Positions 1 to 9,644 of a stretch of DNA of 64,000 bases are shown here, one piece after another. This DNA comes from Capnocytophaga ochracea DSM 7271. GTDB lineage: Bacteria > Bacteroidota > Bacteroidia > Flavobacteriales > Flavobacteriaceae. The position numbers were made by a program, and so were the translations under genes. The stretch covers positions 1,764,501-1,828,500 of the forward strand of contig NC_013162.1 of the NCBI RefSeq assembly GCF_000023285.1, read 5' to 3'. The notes beneath the pieces are model-generated. The model was not told where the DNA came from, did no database searches, and saw only the letters and a list, made by a program, of their open reading frames with translations. How positions within the stretch are numbered: the stretch's first letter is position 1; each line of letters starts with the position of its first letter.

Positions 1-4
1 ACAA

Positions 5-220
5 ATGCGCCCCGAGAAGAAAGAAGTAGAGCTTTCGGAAGACGAGAAAGTAGTGTTTGAGCTTTTAAAAACCTCAGAGAGACTGCTTTTAGATGCTCTC
101 AAAACACAAACAGCATTTTCTAACAAGAAATGGGATAAAGCCATTAAAGGTCTTACTAGTAAGAAAGTAGCAAAGGTAGTAAAAGAAGGAGAAGAACTGT
201 TTGTGGAATTAGCAAATTAA
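5..220 (+). CDS. Hypothetical small protein or C-terminal fragment
   Basis: This 71-residue frame starts at an ATG four bases into the window, but the single codon visible upstream is open, so it may be the end of a longer gene. It is highly charged and reads like a winged-helix domain: helices around residues 10-22, 24-38 and 42-53, then a basic turn and a short strand pair (KVAKVVKEGEELFVEL). A strong terminator follows 30 bases after the stop, which supports it being a real 3' end. I do not recognise the family and assign no function. Confidence 0.5.
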   Translation: MRPEKKEVELSEDEKVVFELLKTSERLLLDALKTQTAFSNKKWDKAIKGLTSKKVAKVVKEGEELFVELAN

Positions 221-246
221 CGAATTTGAAAATTAGCAAATTATAG

Positions 247-286
247 ACTTTGTCAGAGTCCTTGGACTCTGACAAAGTTTTTTTAT
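247..286 (+). terminator. Rho-independent terminator
   Basis: A 15-base stem (ACTTTGTCAGAGTCC paired with GGACTCTGACAAAGT, two-base loop) is followed by a run of seven T. It lies between the first gene and the convergent transporter gene. Its outer bases resemble the dispersed TTTGCCAAAG dyad of this window. Confidence 0.85.
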
Positions 287-309
287 TGACCATTAACCAT
301 TAATAATAA

Positions 310-1629
310 TTATTTATTGCTTTTGTAAAAGCCAAAGAAAGCGATATAACCGTAGCAAACTACTAAGGTTAGGAATGCTAAGCGGAAACCTATATAATCA
401 GTAAGGGAACCGTACAGAATAGGCAAAAGTCCGCCACCGACAATCATCGTACAAAGGATACCTGAAGCTTGAGTTTTGAGTTCGCCTATTCCTTCACAAG
501 CAAGCGCAAAAATAGTGGGGAACATCATAGAGTTGAAGAGACCGATACTTAATAAAGCCCACATTGAGAGCAAACCACCGGTATTGATAGAAAACAAAAT
601 AAGAGAGATGGCAACTATAGCAAAAGCAATGAGAACTTTGGCGGGAGCAATCCACTTAATGAGATAAGCACTGATAAAGCGTCCTAACATAGCACCTCCC
701 CAGTAGAAAGTGAGAAAAACAGCTATAACAGCCTTCGGATCGGCTGAGGTTAGATGAGGTTTCCCTGCCAATAAGCCAAGCGTTTCTACAATAAAGCACA
801 TAGAAGAGTTCTCTAAAATATCCTTAGTGATGTTCATATCGATGAAGTAGTTTACTGCGTAACTTCCTATCACTACTTCAGCACCTACATACAAGAAAAT
901 ACCTATAGCCCCCAACAGTAAGGGAGTTTTCTTGAGAAGATTCCAATAACTGTCTTTATTTACTTCTTCTTTTATTCTATAAGCATAAGGTAATTTAACT
1001 ACTGCAAAAACAAATGCTAAAGCAAGTGCCCATAAGGCTATATACAAAAAAGGTAATTGTATTGAAAAGGCTTCTTCACGGAAATAAATAAGCTTATCTG
1101 TAGTGTCTAAGGCTTCTATTTCAGCATCTTTTTTTATTTCGTTGCTCAGTAAGTAAGTGGCTCCAAATATAGGAGCAATAGTAGTGCCTATGGCGTTGAA
1201 AGCTTGAGAGAAAGTGAGCCGGCGAGGTGTAGTGGCTTCGTCGCCTAAAATCACTATATAAGAGTTCATAGCCACTTGTAGGAAAGTAACGCCACAGCCT
1301 AATACGAAGATAGCAGTTAAAAATACCCAATATAAACGTTCTCCAGCAGCAGGATAGAAGAGCAAAGCACCTAAGGAGATGAGCAAAAGACCTAAGATAA
1401 TGCCTCGCTGATAACCTATTTTAGTGAGAATAAAACCTGCAGGGATAGAAAAAAATAAGTAAGACAAGAAGAAAGATAGAAGAATATAGGCTGCATCGGA
1501 ATAATGCAACTGAAACACATCACGAAGATGAGGTAATAAAAGCTGTATGAGCACTGTTAAACCTCCAAAAAGTAAGAATAAAAGTGCAACCAAAATAAAG
1601 GCTTGGGTATGTTTCTTTTGTCTATTCAT
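310..1629 (-). CDS. Sugar MFS transporter, FucP/GluP family
   Basis: A 439-residue inner-membrane permease with about twelve hydrophobic segments. Residues 20-40 (LLFGGLTVLIQLLLPHLR) and the motif GFILTKIGYQRGIILGL in the second and third segments match the FucP/glucose-galactose symporter group of the major facilitator superfamily, which couples hexose uptake to protons. The length is normal for the family. It stands alone, with a TAGATTTG -7 box at 1655-1662. Substrate cannot be read from sequence; galactose or glucose is a fair guess because a Leloir operon lies at 33.8-37.7 kb, but that link is inference. Confidence 0.85.
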   Translation of the reverse strand: MNRQKKHTQAFILVALLFLLFGGLTVLIQLLLPHLRDVFQLHYSDAAYILLSFFLSYLFFSIPAGFILTKIGYQRGIILGLLLISLGALLFYPAAGERLYWVFLTAIFVLGCGVTFLQVAMNSYIVILGDEATTPRRLTFSQAFNAIGTTIAPIFGATYLLSNEIKKDAEIEALDTTDKLIYFREEAFSIQLPFLYIALWALALAFVFAVVKLPYAYRIKEEVNKDSYWNLLKKTPLLLGAIGIFLYVGAEVVIGSYAVNYFIDMNITKDILENSSMCFIVETLGLLAGKPHLTSADPKAVIAVFLTFYWGGAMLGRFISAYLIKWIAPAKVLIAFAIVAISLILFSINTGGLLSMWALLSIGLFNSMMFPTIFALACEGIGELKTQASGILCTMIVGGGLLPILYGSLTDYIGFRLAFLTLVVCYGYIAFFGFYKSNK

Positions 1630-1654
1630 TGCTGTATAAGCTCGGTTTAGAGCG

Positions 1655-1662
1655 CAAATCTA
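1655..1662 (-). promoter_or_regulatory. Bacteroidota -7 box for the MFS gene
   Basis: TAGATTTG on the minus strand, 26 bases before the start codon. No clear -33 TTG is visible at the usual distance. Confidence 0.45.
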
Positions 1663-1810
1663 CTACAAAAGATTAAAAAATAGTTAAAATTTAACACTTT
1701 ATTTTTGCTGTATACATAACTTTAAGCGTACAACATACTTGTAATTAGTGTTTTAAGTGTAAGTAGACTCCTTGTTAATAAATATGTTAGAAAATATTTT
1801 GACAAATCTG

Positions 1811-1841
1811 TTGGGGGATATCAAAAAAGTTAGTAACTTTG
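1811..1841 (+). promoter_or_regulatory. Bacteroidota promoter for the TonB receptor gene
   Basis: TTG at 1811-1813, then 20 bases, then TAACTTTG at 1834-1841. This matches the TTG-N19-21-TAnnTTTG promoter of Bacteroidota and leaves a leader of about 60 bases. Confidence 0.7.
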
Positions 1842-1909
1842 CTCCGAATAAATAGTACTACTTAGCTCACTACTGACCATAACCATTCGTAACTAATTTA
1901 ACTAATATA

Positions 1910-4786
1910 ATGAAAAGCTGGTTTTTAAATGTAGCCGTACTTTTTCTCACATCAATGCTTTACTCTCAGCAAGGAGTTATTACAGGTGAAGTAATTGATG
2001 GTGATTACAACGCTCCGTTAATGGGAGCAAATGTTTTGGTTAAAGGGACTACCAAAGGGGCTTCTACTGATATGGACGGTAAGTATTCCTTGAATGTAGA
2101 CTCACCTACTGGAACCTTAGAGTTCTCTTATCTTGGATATGTTACCAAGACAGTTTCGTATAAACTTGTGAATGGTAAAGCGCACGTGCGAATTACCCTT
2201 ACAAGCGACCAACAAACCCTAGGAGAGGTAATTGTAACAGGTAAAAGCACCTTGTTAGACATTGCACAAGAGCGTAAAACACCTGTGGCGGTATCTACTA
2301 TTCAAGCTACCGAAATTATAGAAAAATTAGGCACACGTGAACTTCCTGAAGTGCTCAATAGAACTCCTTCTGTTTATGCTACAAAAGGGGGAGGAGGCTT
2401 TGGTGATTCTAAAATCAATATTCGAGGCTTTGACAGTAGGAATGTGGCTGTAATGGTTAATGGTATGCCTGTAAACGATATGGAAGGTGGTACCGTATAC
2501 TTCAGTAACTGGACAGGGCTTTCAGATGTAACTTCCGCAATGCAGGTACAACGTGGGCTCGGTGCATCTAAGTTGGCGATTGCATCGGTAGGTGGTACTA
2601 TGAATTTCATTTTGCGTGCTTCGGATATGCAAGAAGGAGGGAATATATCTTTCAACTATGGTACTAATCAAGAATATAAAGGTACGGTTTCTTACAATAC
2701 AGGAAAGAGTCTTACTGGTTGGTCGGCTTCTGTGTTGTTCAGCAAAAATGCAGGACGGAAATATGTAGATGGTACTCAGTTTGATGGCTATAGCTACTAT
2801 TTTGCGTTAGGTTATGAACCTTCTAAAAAACATAGTTTCCAATTTACCTTCACAGGGGCTCCACAATGGCATAACCAACGTAATATAAGTCCGCTAATTT
2901 CTGATTATCAGAAATATGGTTCAGAAGACAAACCCAACCGTCGCTATAATTCAGATTGGGGATACTTAAATGGTGAAGAACACACCATTAAGAAAAATGT
3001 TTATCACAAACCAGTAGCAATGCTCAATTGGGATTGGAATATCAATGAAAGTACTTCCCTTAGTACTGTAGTATATGCATCATTAGGACGTGGTATGGGA
3101 ACAAGTTCATCGGGGGTGGCACATTCAATCTCTTCGAAAACTACTGCTAGTGGTACAACCACCTATTCTCTTCAGAAAAACTATTTAAATTCTTTCCGTA
3201 GAGATGATGGACAGATAGATTTCGATAAAGTGGTGCGTTATAACAACGGAGAGACAGTAGATGATTTACTCCCTATGCAACACCCAAGAGAAGCAGGAAA
3301 GAACGTAACAATTGCTAATCCAGGTGGAGGTCGAGCTTTTACAGGTTATGGTGAAGGTTTTACCTTAAATGGCTCAGTAAACTCACACGACTGGTATGGT
3401 ATCCTTACCAACCTGCAACACCAGATTAATGATCACTTCACTATTAATATGGGGCTTGATGGTCGTTATTACTATGGTTATCACTACCAAGTAGTAACTG
3501 ATTTGTTGGGTAACGATAGTTATACTGATAATACACGAAATAACAACAAGAATTTGGCAACCCCTACCGTAATTCGTTCTGCGGTATCTACTAAGCCCTC
3601 TTGGAATCCTTTCCAGAAAGTAGAACCTCTTGAAAATCGTATAGGTTATAGTAGTGAAGGGGAAGTGAAATGGATGGGACTTTTTTCACAGTTAGAATAC
3701 TCTGACGATCATTTTTCAGCTTTCTTACAAGGTTCTACCTCTATGCAGTCATACCAACGTATTGATAACTTTTTGAAAGATGGAGTTTCACGCGCTATAA
3801 GTACAAATCCTAATTCGGTAATGTATACTAAAACAGGTTTTAAAAACTTGATAGGTTATAATATCAAAGGAGGAGTGAATTATAATATCAACGAACAGCA
3901 TAATGTGTATGCTAACATAGGATATTATTCTAAGCAACCTTTCTTCAACGCTGTATATCCTAACAATCTAAACTATTTAAATCCTTCGCTTACCAATGAA
4001 AAGATATTTGGAGTAGAAGCTGGATATGGTTTTAAATCTAAATTCTTCAGTGGTAATTTAAACCTTTATCACACTACTTGGAAAGATAGATTCCTTCGTC
4101 AAACTTACACTTTCGGAAGTTCTTCAGGAGGACGTGGCAGTAATACAGGCTATGCAAATATTTTGGGTGTTCAAGAAATACACAATGGGGTGGAAGTAGA
4201 TTTCAAAGCTACTATTACTGATTACTTAAAACTAAATGGTATGTTCTCATTTGGTGACTGGTATTACAAAGGCGATGCCTCAGGAACTCTTTTGAATGAG
4301 AATGGTAATGCTATAGACTTACAAGGAAATGAGGTGCCTGTTGGTAGGGCTGCAGAGCTTAAACTATACTTAGATAAAGCAAAAGTAGGACAAACAGCTC
4401 AAACAACAGCTTCTTTGGGATTAACTGCACTGCCCGTTAAGAATTTGAATTTTGATATCGATTGGCGCTATATAGATAATTTATATGCTAATTTGAATAT
4501 TGGTACTTTTTCTGAAAAAACAGTAGCTGAAAAAGGAGCTATAAAATTACCTGCTTATCATTTGTTTGACCTTTCTGCTTTTTATAGATGGCAACTTACT
4601 GATAAGCAACGTCTCACTTTCTCAGCTCACGCCTATAACCTATTAGATACTTATTACATCGCTGAATCATATACAAGTATTCACACCACTGATAGTAGTA
4701 AAACTTACCAAGGTATCGATGTGAGAAACCAAGTGTACTTTGGCGAAGGTCGTACCTTTAGCTTCGGAGTACGCTACAACTTCTAA
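1910..4786 (+). CDS. TonB-dependent outer-membrane receptor with carboxypeptidase-like domain
   Basis: A 958-residue outer-membrane transporter. Residues 1-19 form a signal peptide (cleavage near LYSQQ). Residues 22-105 are a carboxypeptidase-D-like regulatory domain (GVITGEVIDGDYNAPLMGANV). The plug follows at about 115-240 (INIRGFDSRNVAVMVNGMPV), then a beta-barrel ending in GRTFSFGVRYNF, with the terminal Phe typical of barrel proteins. Such receptors import large or chelated substrates using TonB energy. No SusD lipoprotein gene adjoins it, so it is more likely a siderophore-, metal- or vitamin-type receptor than a glycan SusC; the substrate is unknown. It is a single-gene unit between a promoter and a terminator. 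Confidence 0.9.
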   Translation: MKSWFLNVAVLFLTSMLYSQQGVITGEVIDGDYNAPLMGANVLVKGTTKGASTDMDGKYSLNVDSPTGTLEFSYLGYVTKTVSYKLVNGKAHVRITLTSDQQTLGEVIVTGKSTLLDIAQERKTPVAVSTIQATEIIEKLGTRELPEVLNRTPSVYATKGGGGFGDSKINIRGFDSRNVAVMVNGMPVNDMEGGTVYFSNWTGLSDVTSAMQVQRGLGASKLAIASVGGTMNFILRASDMQEGGNISFNYGTNQEYKGTVSYNTGKSLTGWSASVLFSKNAGRKYVDGTQFDGYSYYFALGYEPSKKHSFQFTFTGAPQWHNQRNISPLISDYQKYGSEDKPNRRYNSDWGYLNGEEHTIKKNVYHKPVAMLNWDWNINESTSLSTVVYASLGRGMGTSSSGVAHSISSKTTASGTTTYSLQKNYLNSFRRDDGQIDFDKVVRYNNGETVDDLLPMQHPREAGKNVTIANPGGGRAFTGYGEGFTLNGSVNSHDWYGILTNLQHQINDHFTINMGLDGRYYYGYHYQVVTDLLGNDSYTDNTRNNNKNLATPTVIRSAVSTKPSWNPFQKVEPLENRIGYSSEGEVKWMGLFSQLEYSDDHFSAFLQGSTSMQSYQRIDNFLKDGVSRAISTNPNSVMYTKTGFKNLIGYNIKGGVNYNINEQHNVYANIGYYSKQPFFNAVYPNNLNYLNPSLTNEKIFGVEAGYGFKSKFFSGNLNLYHTTWKDRFLRQTYTFGSSSGGRGSNTGYANILGVQEIHNGVEVDFKATITDYLKLNGMFSFGDWYYKGDASGTLLNENGNAIDLQGNEVPVGRAAELKLYLDKAKVGQTAQTTASLGLTALPVKNLNFDIDWRYIDNLYANLNIGTFSEKTVAEKGAIKLPAYHLFDLSAFYRWQLTDKQRLTFSAHAYNLLDTYYIAESYTSIHTTDSSKTYQGIDVRNQVYFGEGRTFSFGVRYNF

Positions 4787-4812
4787 TAAGTAAAAATAAA
4801 AGATAAGAACTC

Positions 4813-4843
4813 AAAAGGCTGTCCTACTCGGGCAGCCTTTTTT
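4813..4843 (+). terminator. Terminator after the TonB receptor gene
   Basis: Stem AAAAGGCTGTCC with GGGCAGCCTTTT (one wobble pair), five-base loop, followed by T residues. Confidence 0.85.
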
Positions 4844-4876
4844 AATTAACAAATTAGCAGATTGACAATTTTTTCA

Positions 4877-4884
4877 TATCTTTG
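4877..4884 (+). promoter_or_regulatory. -7 box upstream of the Gcr-type gene
   Basis: TATCTTTG, 45 bases before the start codon. The -33 element is not clear. Confidence 0.5.
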
Positions 4885-4929
4885 CTCCCTCATTGTTAAT
4901 TATCAATTCTTAATTATTCACTGTAAGAT

Positions 4930-6960
4930 ATGTTGCGATTCGCAAAAGAATATAAATCTATTTATGAAATCTTTGAGACTTATATGCACTCATCAGACTA
5001 TGAAGATATTGACTTCGTGTTTGATGTAGTGAACTACTTTCGTCGTAAAAGTAAAAATAAAAAGTCTCCTCTCAATATCGATGAACTCATCGCTGAAATC
5101 AAACACAAATCTGATAGCATCGCTTTCTTCAAGGAAAAACTCCATAACGTATTTGCTAATAAACAAAAAGTAATTCTTTTTACTGATGCTGGTCTGCTTA
5201 ACAGTGTTTCTTTCTTCAAAGAATTGCGTCGTCGTATCAGTCGTCAGCTTTTGCCCGACCAGCCTTCGGAAGAGAATATACAATACGTACTCAACCAACT
5301 CTTCTACCGTCCTTCCGATGTGAAGTGGGTACATCAAATTCCTTTAGATAACTGGAAAGAACTCTTTGATATTCTTGCTGTATCTACTTTCTATGAGGAT
5401 AGTGAGAGCAAAACTACTTCCAAGCAAATCCTTTTGGCGATAATGATTCTCTCACAACGTATGGGAGGGCTCGCCTTGCAAACTGATGTGCGCCGTATGG
5501 TGCCTGAATATGCTCACCTCAATAGTCCCTTTATCGCTCTCGACGATGAGCTGAACAATCTTGCACGTACTCTTTCCAAGGAAGATAACCCTTATCTATA
5601 TATACAAGACCACGAACTTGATTATAAACAGCTGAATATACTAGTTGGTCAGTGTGAGGATTTCGTAAACAAAGCTGATGCTAATACTTCTAAATATGGG
5701 GTGAGTTTTAGTGTGAACCAAACTCTTTTGCTCATTCGTCAGCAAATAAAACGCATCAAGCGACTCTATAACTACCTGTTTATAGAAAAAGAAGCTGATA
5801 AATGTGAAAAAACGATTGCCTTCTACTTAGATATGGTGAAAACTAATTCTAAGAAGAACAATATTCGAAAGCTGATAGATGATAGTGTTTATAACATCAC
5901 CTACGAGATTACGAACTATACCGGAAAGACGGGTGAACACTATATTACTTCTACTACCGGTGAGTACTTCAAGATGCTCAAAACAGCTTTGTGGGGTGGC
6001 GTTATCGTGGGGTTTATGTGTTTGGTAAAACTCTATATGTCGATGCAACCCGACCAAAGTGATTTTTTCCGTGCGCTGAACTACAGTTTTAACTACGCTA
6101 TTGGTTTTGTGCTCATCTACCTCACGGGGTCTACTTTGGCTACCAAACAACCTGCGATGACGGCTTCCACGATTGCCAAGACTTTAGAGAGCCTCAGCGA
6201 CAACGATAACAATAAAGAAAAACAGAAACACTACACCGAATTCTCAGCACTCTTTACACGTTTGTTCCGTTCGCAGTTCATCGCCTTTGTAGGCAATGTG
6301 TTTGGAGCTTTTCCTGTGTCTATGCTTTTGGCGATAGGAATGAGTTACCTCAGTGGTTACAATATCGCTACTAAAAAAAGTTTACATCTCTTGGAAGACC
6401 TGAATATATGGCACACCCCTGTATTTTTGCACGCTTGTATTGCAGGGGTATTTCTGTTCTTATCGGGTATTATAGCAGGCAACGTAGCTAGTGTAAATAA
6501 CTTTAACAACTTCTATTATCGTCTTTCCGAACACCCCTTTCTTAAAGGCTTCTTTGGTAAAGTACGTATGCAACGCGTTGCTAACTGGATGCAACAAAAA
6601 TGGCCGAGTGTCGTCTCAAATATTTGGTTTGGAGTCTTTATGGGAAGTGCGTGGGCAATAGGTCATTTCTTCGGTTTGCCCATCGATATACGCCACATCA
6701 CCTTTGCCAGTGGTAATTTAGCTTATGGCTTGTATGGTATGAATTTTATCATTAGCTTAGAGAATATCCTTTGGTGTATCTTAGGGATAGGCATCATCGG
6801 TTTAGGTAACTTTATTGTGAGTTTTGGTCTGTCGCTATGGATAGCCTTGCGTTCTCGTGAAGTACCTGCTTCAGAACTAAAATATTTAGGTCGTTGCGTA
6901 TGGAGAGCCTTTAAAACACATCCTAGAGCCTTTTTCTTTCCTGTAAAGGAGAAAGAATAA
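4930..6960 (+). CDS. Membrane protein of the site-specific recombinase Gcr family (PF10136 type)
   Basis: A 676-residue protein. The first 350 residues are soluble and helical and rich in Lys, Arg, Asp and Glu. The rest has about six hydrophobic segments, for example ALWGGVIVGFMCLVKLYM near residue 350, FVLIYLTGSTLA near 395 and ILGIGIIGLGNFIVSFGLSL near 620. Overall this matches the family named after Neisseria gcr. Proteins of this family are annotated as recombinases, but I see no tyrosine- or serine-recombinase active site, and the membrane layout makes that name doubtful. bioF begins 12 bases after the stop, so the two are probably cotranscribed. Confidence 0.75.
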   Translation: MLRFAKEYKSIYEIFETYMHSSDYEDIDFVFDVVNYFRRKSKNKKSPLNIDELIAEIKHKSDSIAFFKEKLHNVFANKQKVILFTDAGLLNSVSFFKELRRRISRQLLPDQPSEENIQYVLNQLFYRPSDVKWVHQIPLDNWKELFDILAVSTFYEDSESKTTSKQILLAIMILSQRMGGLALQTDVRRMVPEYAHLNSPFIALDDELNNLARTLSKEDNPYLYIQDHELDYKQLNILVGQCEDFVNKADANTSKYGVSFSVNQTLLLIRQQIKRIKRLYNYLFIEKEADKCEKTIAFYLDMVKTNSKKNNIRKLIDDSVYNITYEITNYTGKTGEHYITSTTGEYFKMLKTALWGGVIVGFMCLVKLYMSMQPDQSDFFRALNYSFNYAIGFVLIYLTGSTLATKQPAMTASTIAKTLESLSDNDNNKEKQKHYTEFSALFTRLFRSQFIAFVGNVFGAFPVSMLLAIGMSYLSGYNIATKKSLHLLEDLNIWHTPVFLHACIAGVFLFLSGIIAGNVASVNNFNNFYYRLSEHPFLKGFFGKVRMQRVANWMQQKWPSVVSNIWFGVFMGSAWAIGHFFGLPIDIRHITFASGNLAYGLYGMNFIISLENILWCILGIGIIGLGNFIVSFGLSLWIALRSREVPASELKYLGRCVWRAFKTHPRAFFFPVKEKE

Positions 6961-6972
6961 AAGAATATTCAA

Positions 6973-8100
6973 ATGAAACACATCAAAGAAAAATTAGCTG
7001 AACGTGAAGCTCATAATGCCTTACGCAGTCTCAAACAACGCCATTTTGCTATTGATTTCTACTCCAATGATTATATAGGATTCAGTACAAATTCTGAGAT
7101 TACTAAACGCATCTCTCAATTACTCCCTCAGCAAACAGCACCTCACGGGGCTACAGGATCGCGATTGCTTTCGGGTAACTTGCCTATCTTTTCCGAAACC
7201 GAAAGCTATATAGCCCATTTTCATAACGCCGAAACAGCTCTTTTGTACAATTCGGGCTATGATGCCAATGTGGGATTCTTCTCCTGTATCGTAGGGCGAG
7301 GTGATATTATTTTATACGATAGTTACAGCCACGCTTCTATACGCGACGGTATTTCACTGAGTTTAGCCAACTCCTATAAGTTTAAACATAATGATTTAGA
7401 CGATTTAGAAAAGCTCTTAAAAAAGTTTGCTTTCCCTGATAAAACGGTGCTCATCGTTACTGAAACAGTTTTTTCAATGGACGGTGATAGTCCTGATTTG
7501 GTGCGTTTGGTAACATTAGCAAAGCAGTATGGGGCTTATATAGCGGTAGACGAAGCTCACGCCATAGGAGTATTTGGCAAACACGGCTGTGGATTGGTGC
7601 AAGCATTGGGGGTGGAAGAAGAAATTTTTGCCCGCATCGTTACCTTCGGGAAAGGCTTGGGAGCACACGGAGCTGCTGTCTTAGCTTCAAATGAGGTGAT
7701 ACAGTATTTAGTGAACTTTTCACGCTCTTTCATATATACTACTGCTATGAGTCCACATAGTGTGGCAACTATTAGGGCAGGATATGAGACCTTACAGACA
7801 ACTAAATCAATAGAACAACTGCATCATAATATACAGTATTTTAAAACGCAAATTGCCAAATACAAAATACAGGGTTTTATTCCTTCTGATTCGGCTATTC
7901 AAGCCATAGTAGTAGCAGGCAATGAACGAGTGAAAGCACTTGCCAAAGTACTACAAGCCCAAGATATAGGCGTATTACCGATTTTAGCACCCACCGTACC
8001 TGCGGGACAAGAACGCCTGAGAATATGCTTGCACAGTTTTAATACCGAACAAGAAATCGAAAAGTTAATGAGCCAATTAGCCAGTTTGTCAATTATCTGA
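6973..8100 (+). CDS. bioF: 8-amino-7-oxononanoate synthase family PLP enzyme
   Basis: A 375-residue member of the alpha-oxoamine synthases, fold type I PLP enzymes that condense an amino acid with an acyl-CoA or acyl-ACP. BioF makes 8-amino-7-oxononanoate from alanine and pimeloyl thioester in biotin synthesis. Visible motifs are GATGSRLLSGN (substrate site), VDEAHAIGVFG (PLP-ring Asp and His) and VTFGKGLGAHGAA, whose Lys is the Schiff-base residue. Glycine C-acetyltransferase and serine palmitoyltransferase are relatives, but the short N terminus and the DFYSNDYIGF opening fit BioF best. No other biotin gene is in the window. It follows the Gcr-family gene by 12 bases. Confidence 0.8.
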   Translation: MKHIKEKLAEREAHNALRSLKQRHFAIDFYSNDYIGFSTNSEITKRISQLLPQQTAPHGATGSRLLSGNLPIFSETESYIAHFHNAETALLYNSGYDANVGFFSCIVGRGDIILYDSYSHASIRDGISLSLANSYKFKHNDLDDLEKLLKKFAFPDKTVLIVTETVFSMDGDSPDLVRLVTLAKQYGAYIAVDEAHAIGVFGKHGCGLVQALGVEEEIFARIVTFGKGLGAHGAAVLASNEVIQYLVNFSRSFIYTTAMSPHSVATIRAGYETLQTTKSIEQLHHNIQYFKTQIAKYKIQGFIPSDSAIQAIVVAGNERVKALAKVLQAQDIGVLPILAPTVPAGQERLRICLHSFNTEQEIEKLMSQLASLSII

Positions 8101-8157
8101 TTAGAGAATCAATTTTCACCAAAGTTTTTTAATTGCCTGTCGTGCTACAACTCGTCA

Positions 8158-9108
8158 TTATAGTATTGTGGTATTATCAAAGCTGAATCCATTCAGCAAG
8201 TCATTGGTTTTCATACGTTTTTTAGCAGGTAATTGCAATTCTAATAGCTGTATATAACCATCTTTTACAGCTACACGCAGTCCTTTTTTACCTACTAAGA
8301 GTTCCCCAATAGAATATTGATGAGAGACAGGTTCGAAAATAGCATCATATACTTTTACATTTAGTACTTCTCCTTTTTGTACAAACGCTGTCCACGCAGT
8401 AGGGTAGGGGCTCATTCCCCTCACTAAACGCTCTATTGTCATTCCTTCCGCTTGCCAATCTATCTTACAAGTCTCTTTGTATATCTTAGGAGCTTCGGCA
8501 AAGGTTACTTCCTTGTTTTGTGGTTGGGTAGTGCAAGTCCCTTCTGCAATGCTATCTACGGTTTTCAGTACCAATTCAGCACCTTGCACCATTAGTTTGT
8601 CGTGTAAGGTGCCCGCTGTTTCGTGAGACTCAATAGGTGTAACCTCTTGTGCGATAATAGCTCCCGTATCAATCTTCTCGTCTATAAAGAAAGTCGTTAC
8701 CCCTGTTTCCTTTTCCCCGTTGATAATTGCCCAGTTGATGGGGGCTGCTCCACGATAGTTAGGTAAAAGAGAGGCGTGCAGATTGAATGTGCCGTATTTA
8801 GGTAATCGCCATACCACTTCGGGCAACATACGGAAGGCTACTACTATTTGCAAATCGGGTTGTAAGGCTTTCAGTGCATTTACAAAAGTTTCATCTTTTA
8901 GTTTTATGGGTTGTAATACCGGTATCCCTTTGCTTTCGGCATAGAGTTTCACCGGCGACTGGTGTAGCTTCTGTCCGCGTCCCGAAGGTTTATCGGCTAC
9001 CGTTACTACACCTACTACGTTGTAATGGTTCTCTACTAATGCTTTTAGCGACGCCAGCGCAAAGTCAGGTGTCCCCATAAATACAATTCTCATTTTATCA
9101 CTTGTCAT
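8158..9108 (-). CDS. fmt: Methionyl-tRNA formyltransferase
   Basis: A 316-residue enzyme that formylates initiator Met-tRNA with 10-formyl-tetrahydrofolate. The opening MRIVFMGTPDFALASLKAL and the catalytic core FNLHASLLPNYRGAAPINWA (Asn and His of the formyltransferase site, with the later Asp in KIDTGAII) are clear. The C-terminal tRNA-binding domain starts near residue 205. I keep the upstream ATG, which gives the short MTSDK extension; a start at 9093 (MRIVFMG) is equally possible. It is convergent with bioF and stands alone. Confidence 0.93.
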   Translation of the reverse strand: MTSDKMRIVFMGTPDFALASLKALVENHYNVVGVVTVADKPSGRGQKLHQSPVKLYAESKGIPVLQPIKLKDETFVNALKALQPDLQIVVAFRMLPEVVWRLPKYGTFNLHASLLPNYRGAAPINWAIINGEKETGVTTFFIDEKIDTGAIIAQEVTPIESHETAGTLHDKLMVQGAELVLKTVDSIAEGTCTTQPQNKEVTFAEAPKIYKETCKIDWQAEGMTIERLVRGMSPYPTAWTAFVQKGEVLNVKVYDAIFEPVSHQYSIGELLVGKKGLRVAVKDGYIQLLELQLPAKKRMKTNDLLNGFSFDNTTIL

Positions 9109-9209
9109 CTTTTTTACCTTTTACCTTATAATCTTTTAATTGTCTCAGAGGCTCATTTTCTTATTTCAGTTAAGCGATGAGCTCGTTTTTAGCTTTGATT
9201 TATTTTGCG

Positions 9210-9217
9210 CAAAAGTA
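9210..9217 (-). promoter_or_regulatory. -7 box for fmt
   Basis: TACTTTTG on the minus strand, about 100 bases before the fmt start. The -33 TTG is missing, so the assignment is moderate. Confidence 0.4.
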
Positions 9218-9370
9218 TAAAATTTGGTACTAATAGTAAAGTTTTTTGTAGTAAAACTTTTAATACGAGTTATTATTGGTTCTTCTTTCGCCCCTTAGAG
9301 TTAAATAACATCAATTCAATATAACAAAATTCTATTTTTCATTCGCCTTTCCCGTCACTAATTTCCCCTT

Positions 9371-9640
9371 TTCCGTCATACTCTCACCTAGTGTCTATGG
9401 TCTATAGTCCAGAACCTCTCACTCCATTTGCTAATTTCCAAATTTGCTAATTCTCTAATTTCCCCACCCGTCAATTCTCTTTCCGTCATACTTTCTCCTA
9501 GTGCCTATGACCTATAGTCCAGAACCTCTCACTCCATTTGCTAATTTCCAAATTTTCTAATTCTCTAATTTCCCGACCCGTCAATTCTCTTTTCCTTCAC
9601 ACTCCCCCCTAGTGCCTATGGCCTAAGGCCTATTGCCTTT
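9371..9640 (+). repeat. Tandem duplication, 110-base unit
   Basis: Two near-identical units begin at 9371 and 9481 (both start TTCCGTCATACT and contain CTATAGTCCAGAACCTCTC). A partial third unit starts near 9591 and runs into the composite repeat. Non-coding. Confidence 0.85.
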
Positions 9641-9644
9641 TCCC

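Noticed and set aside
1811-1909. Riboswitch upstream of the TonB receptor gene
   Set aside because: Leader of about 65 bases only; no cobalamin or other aptamer features seen.
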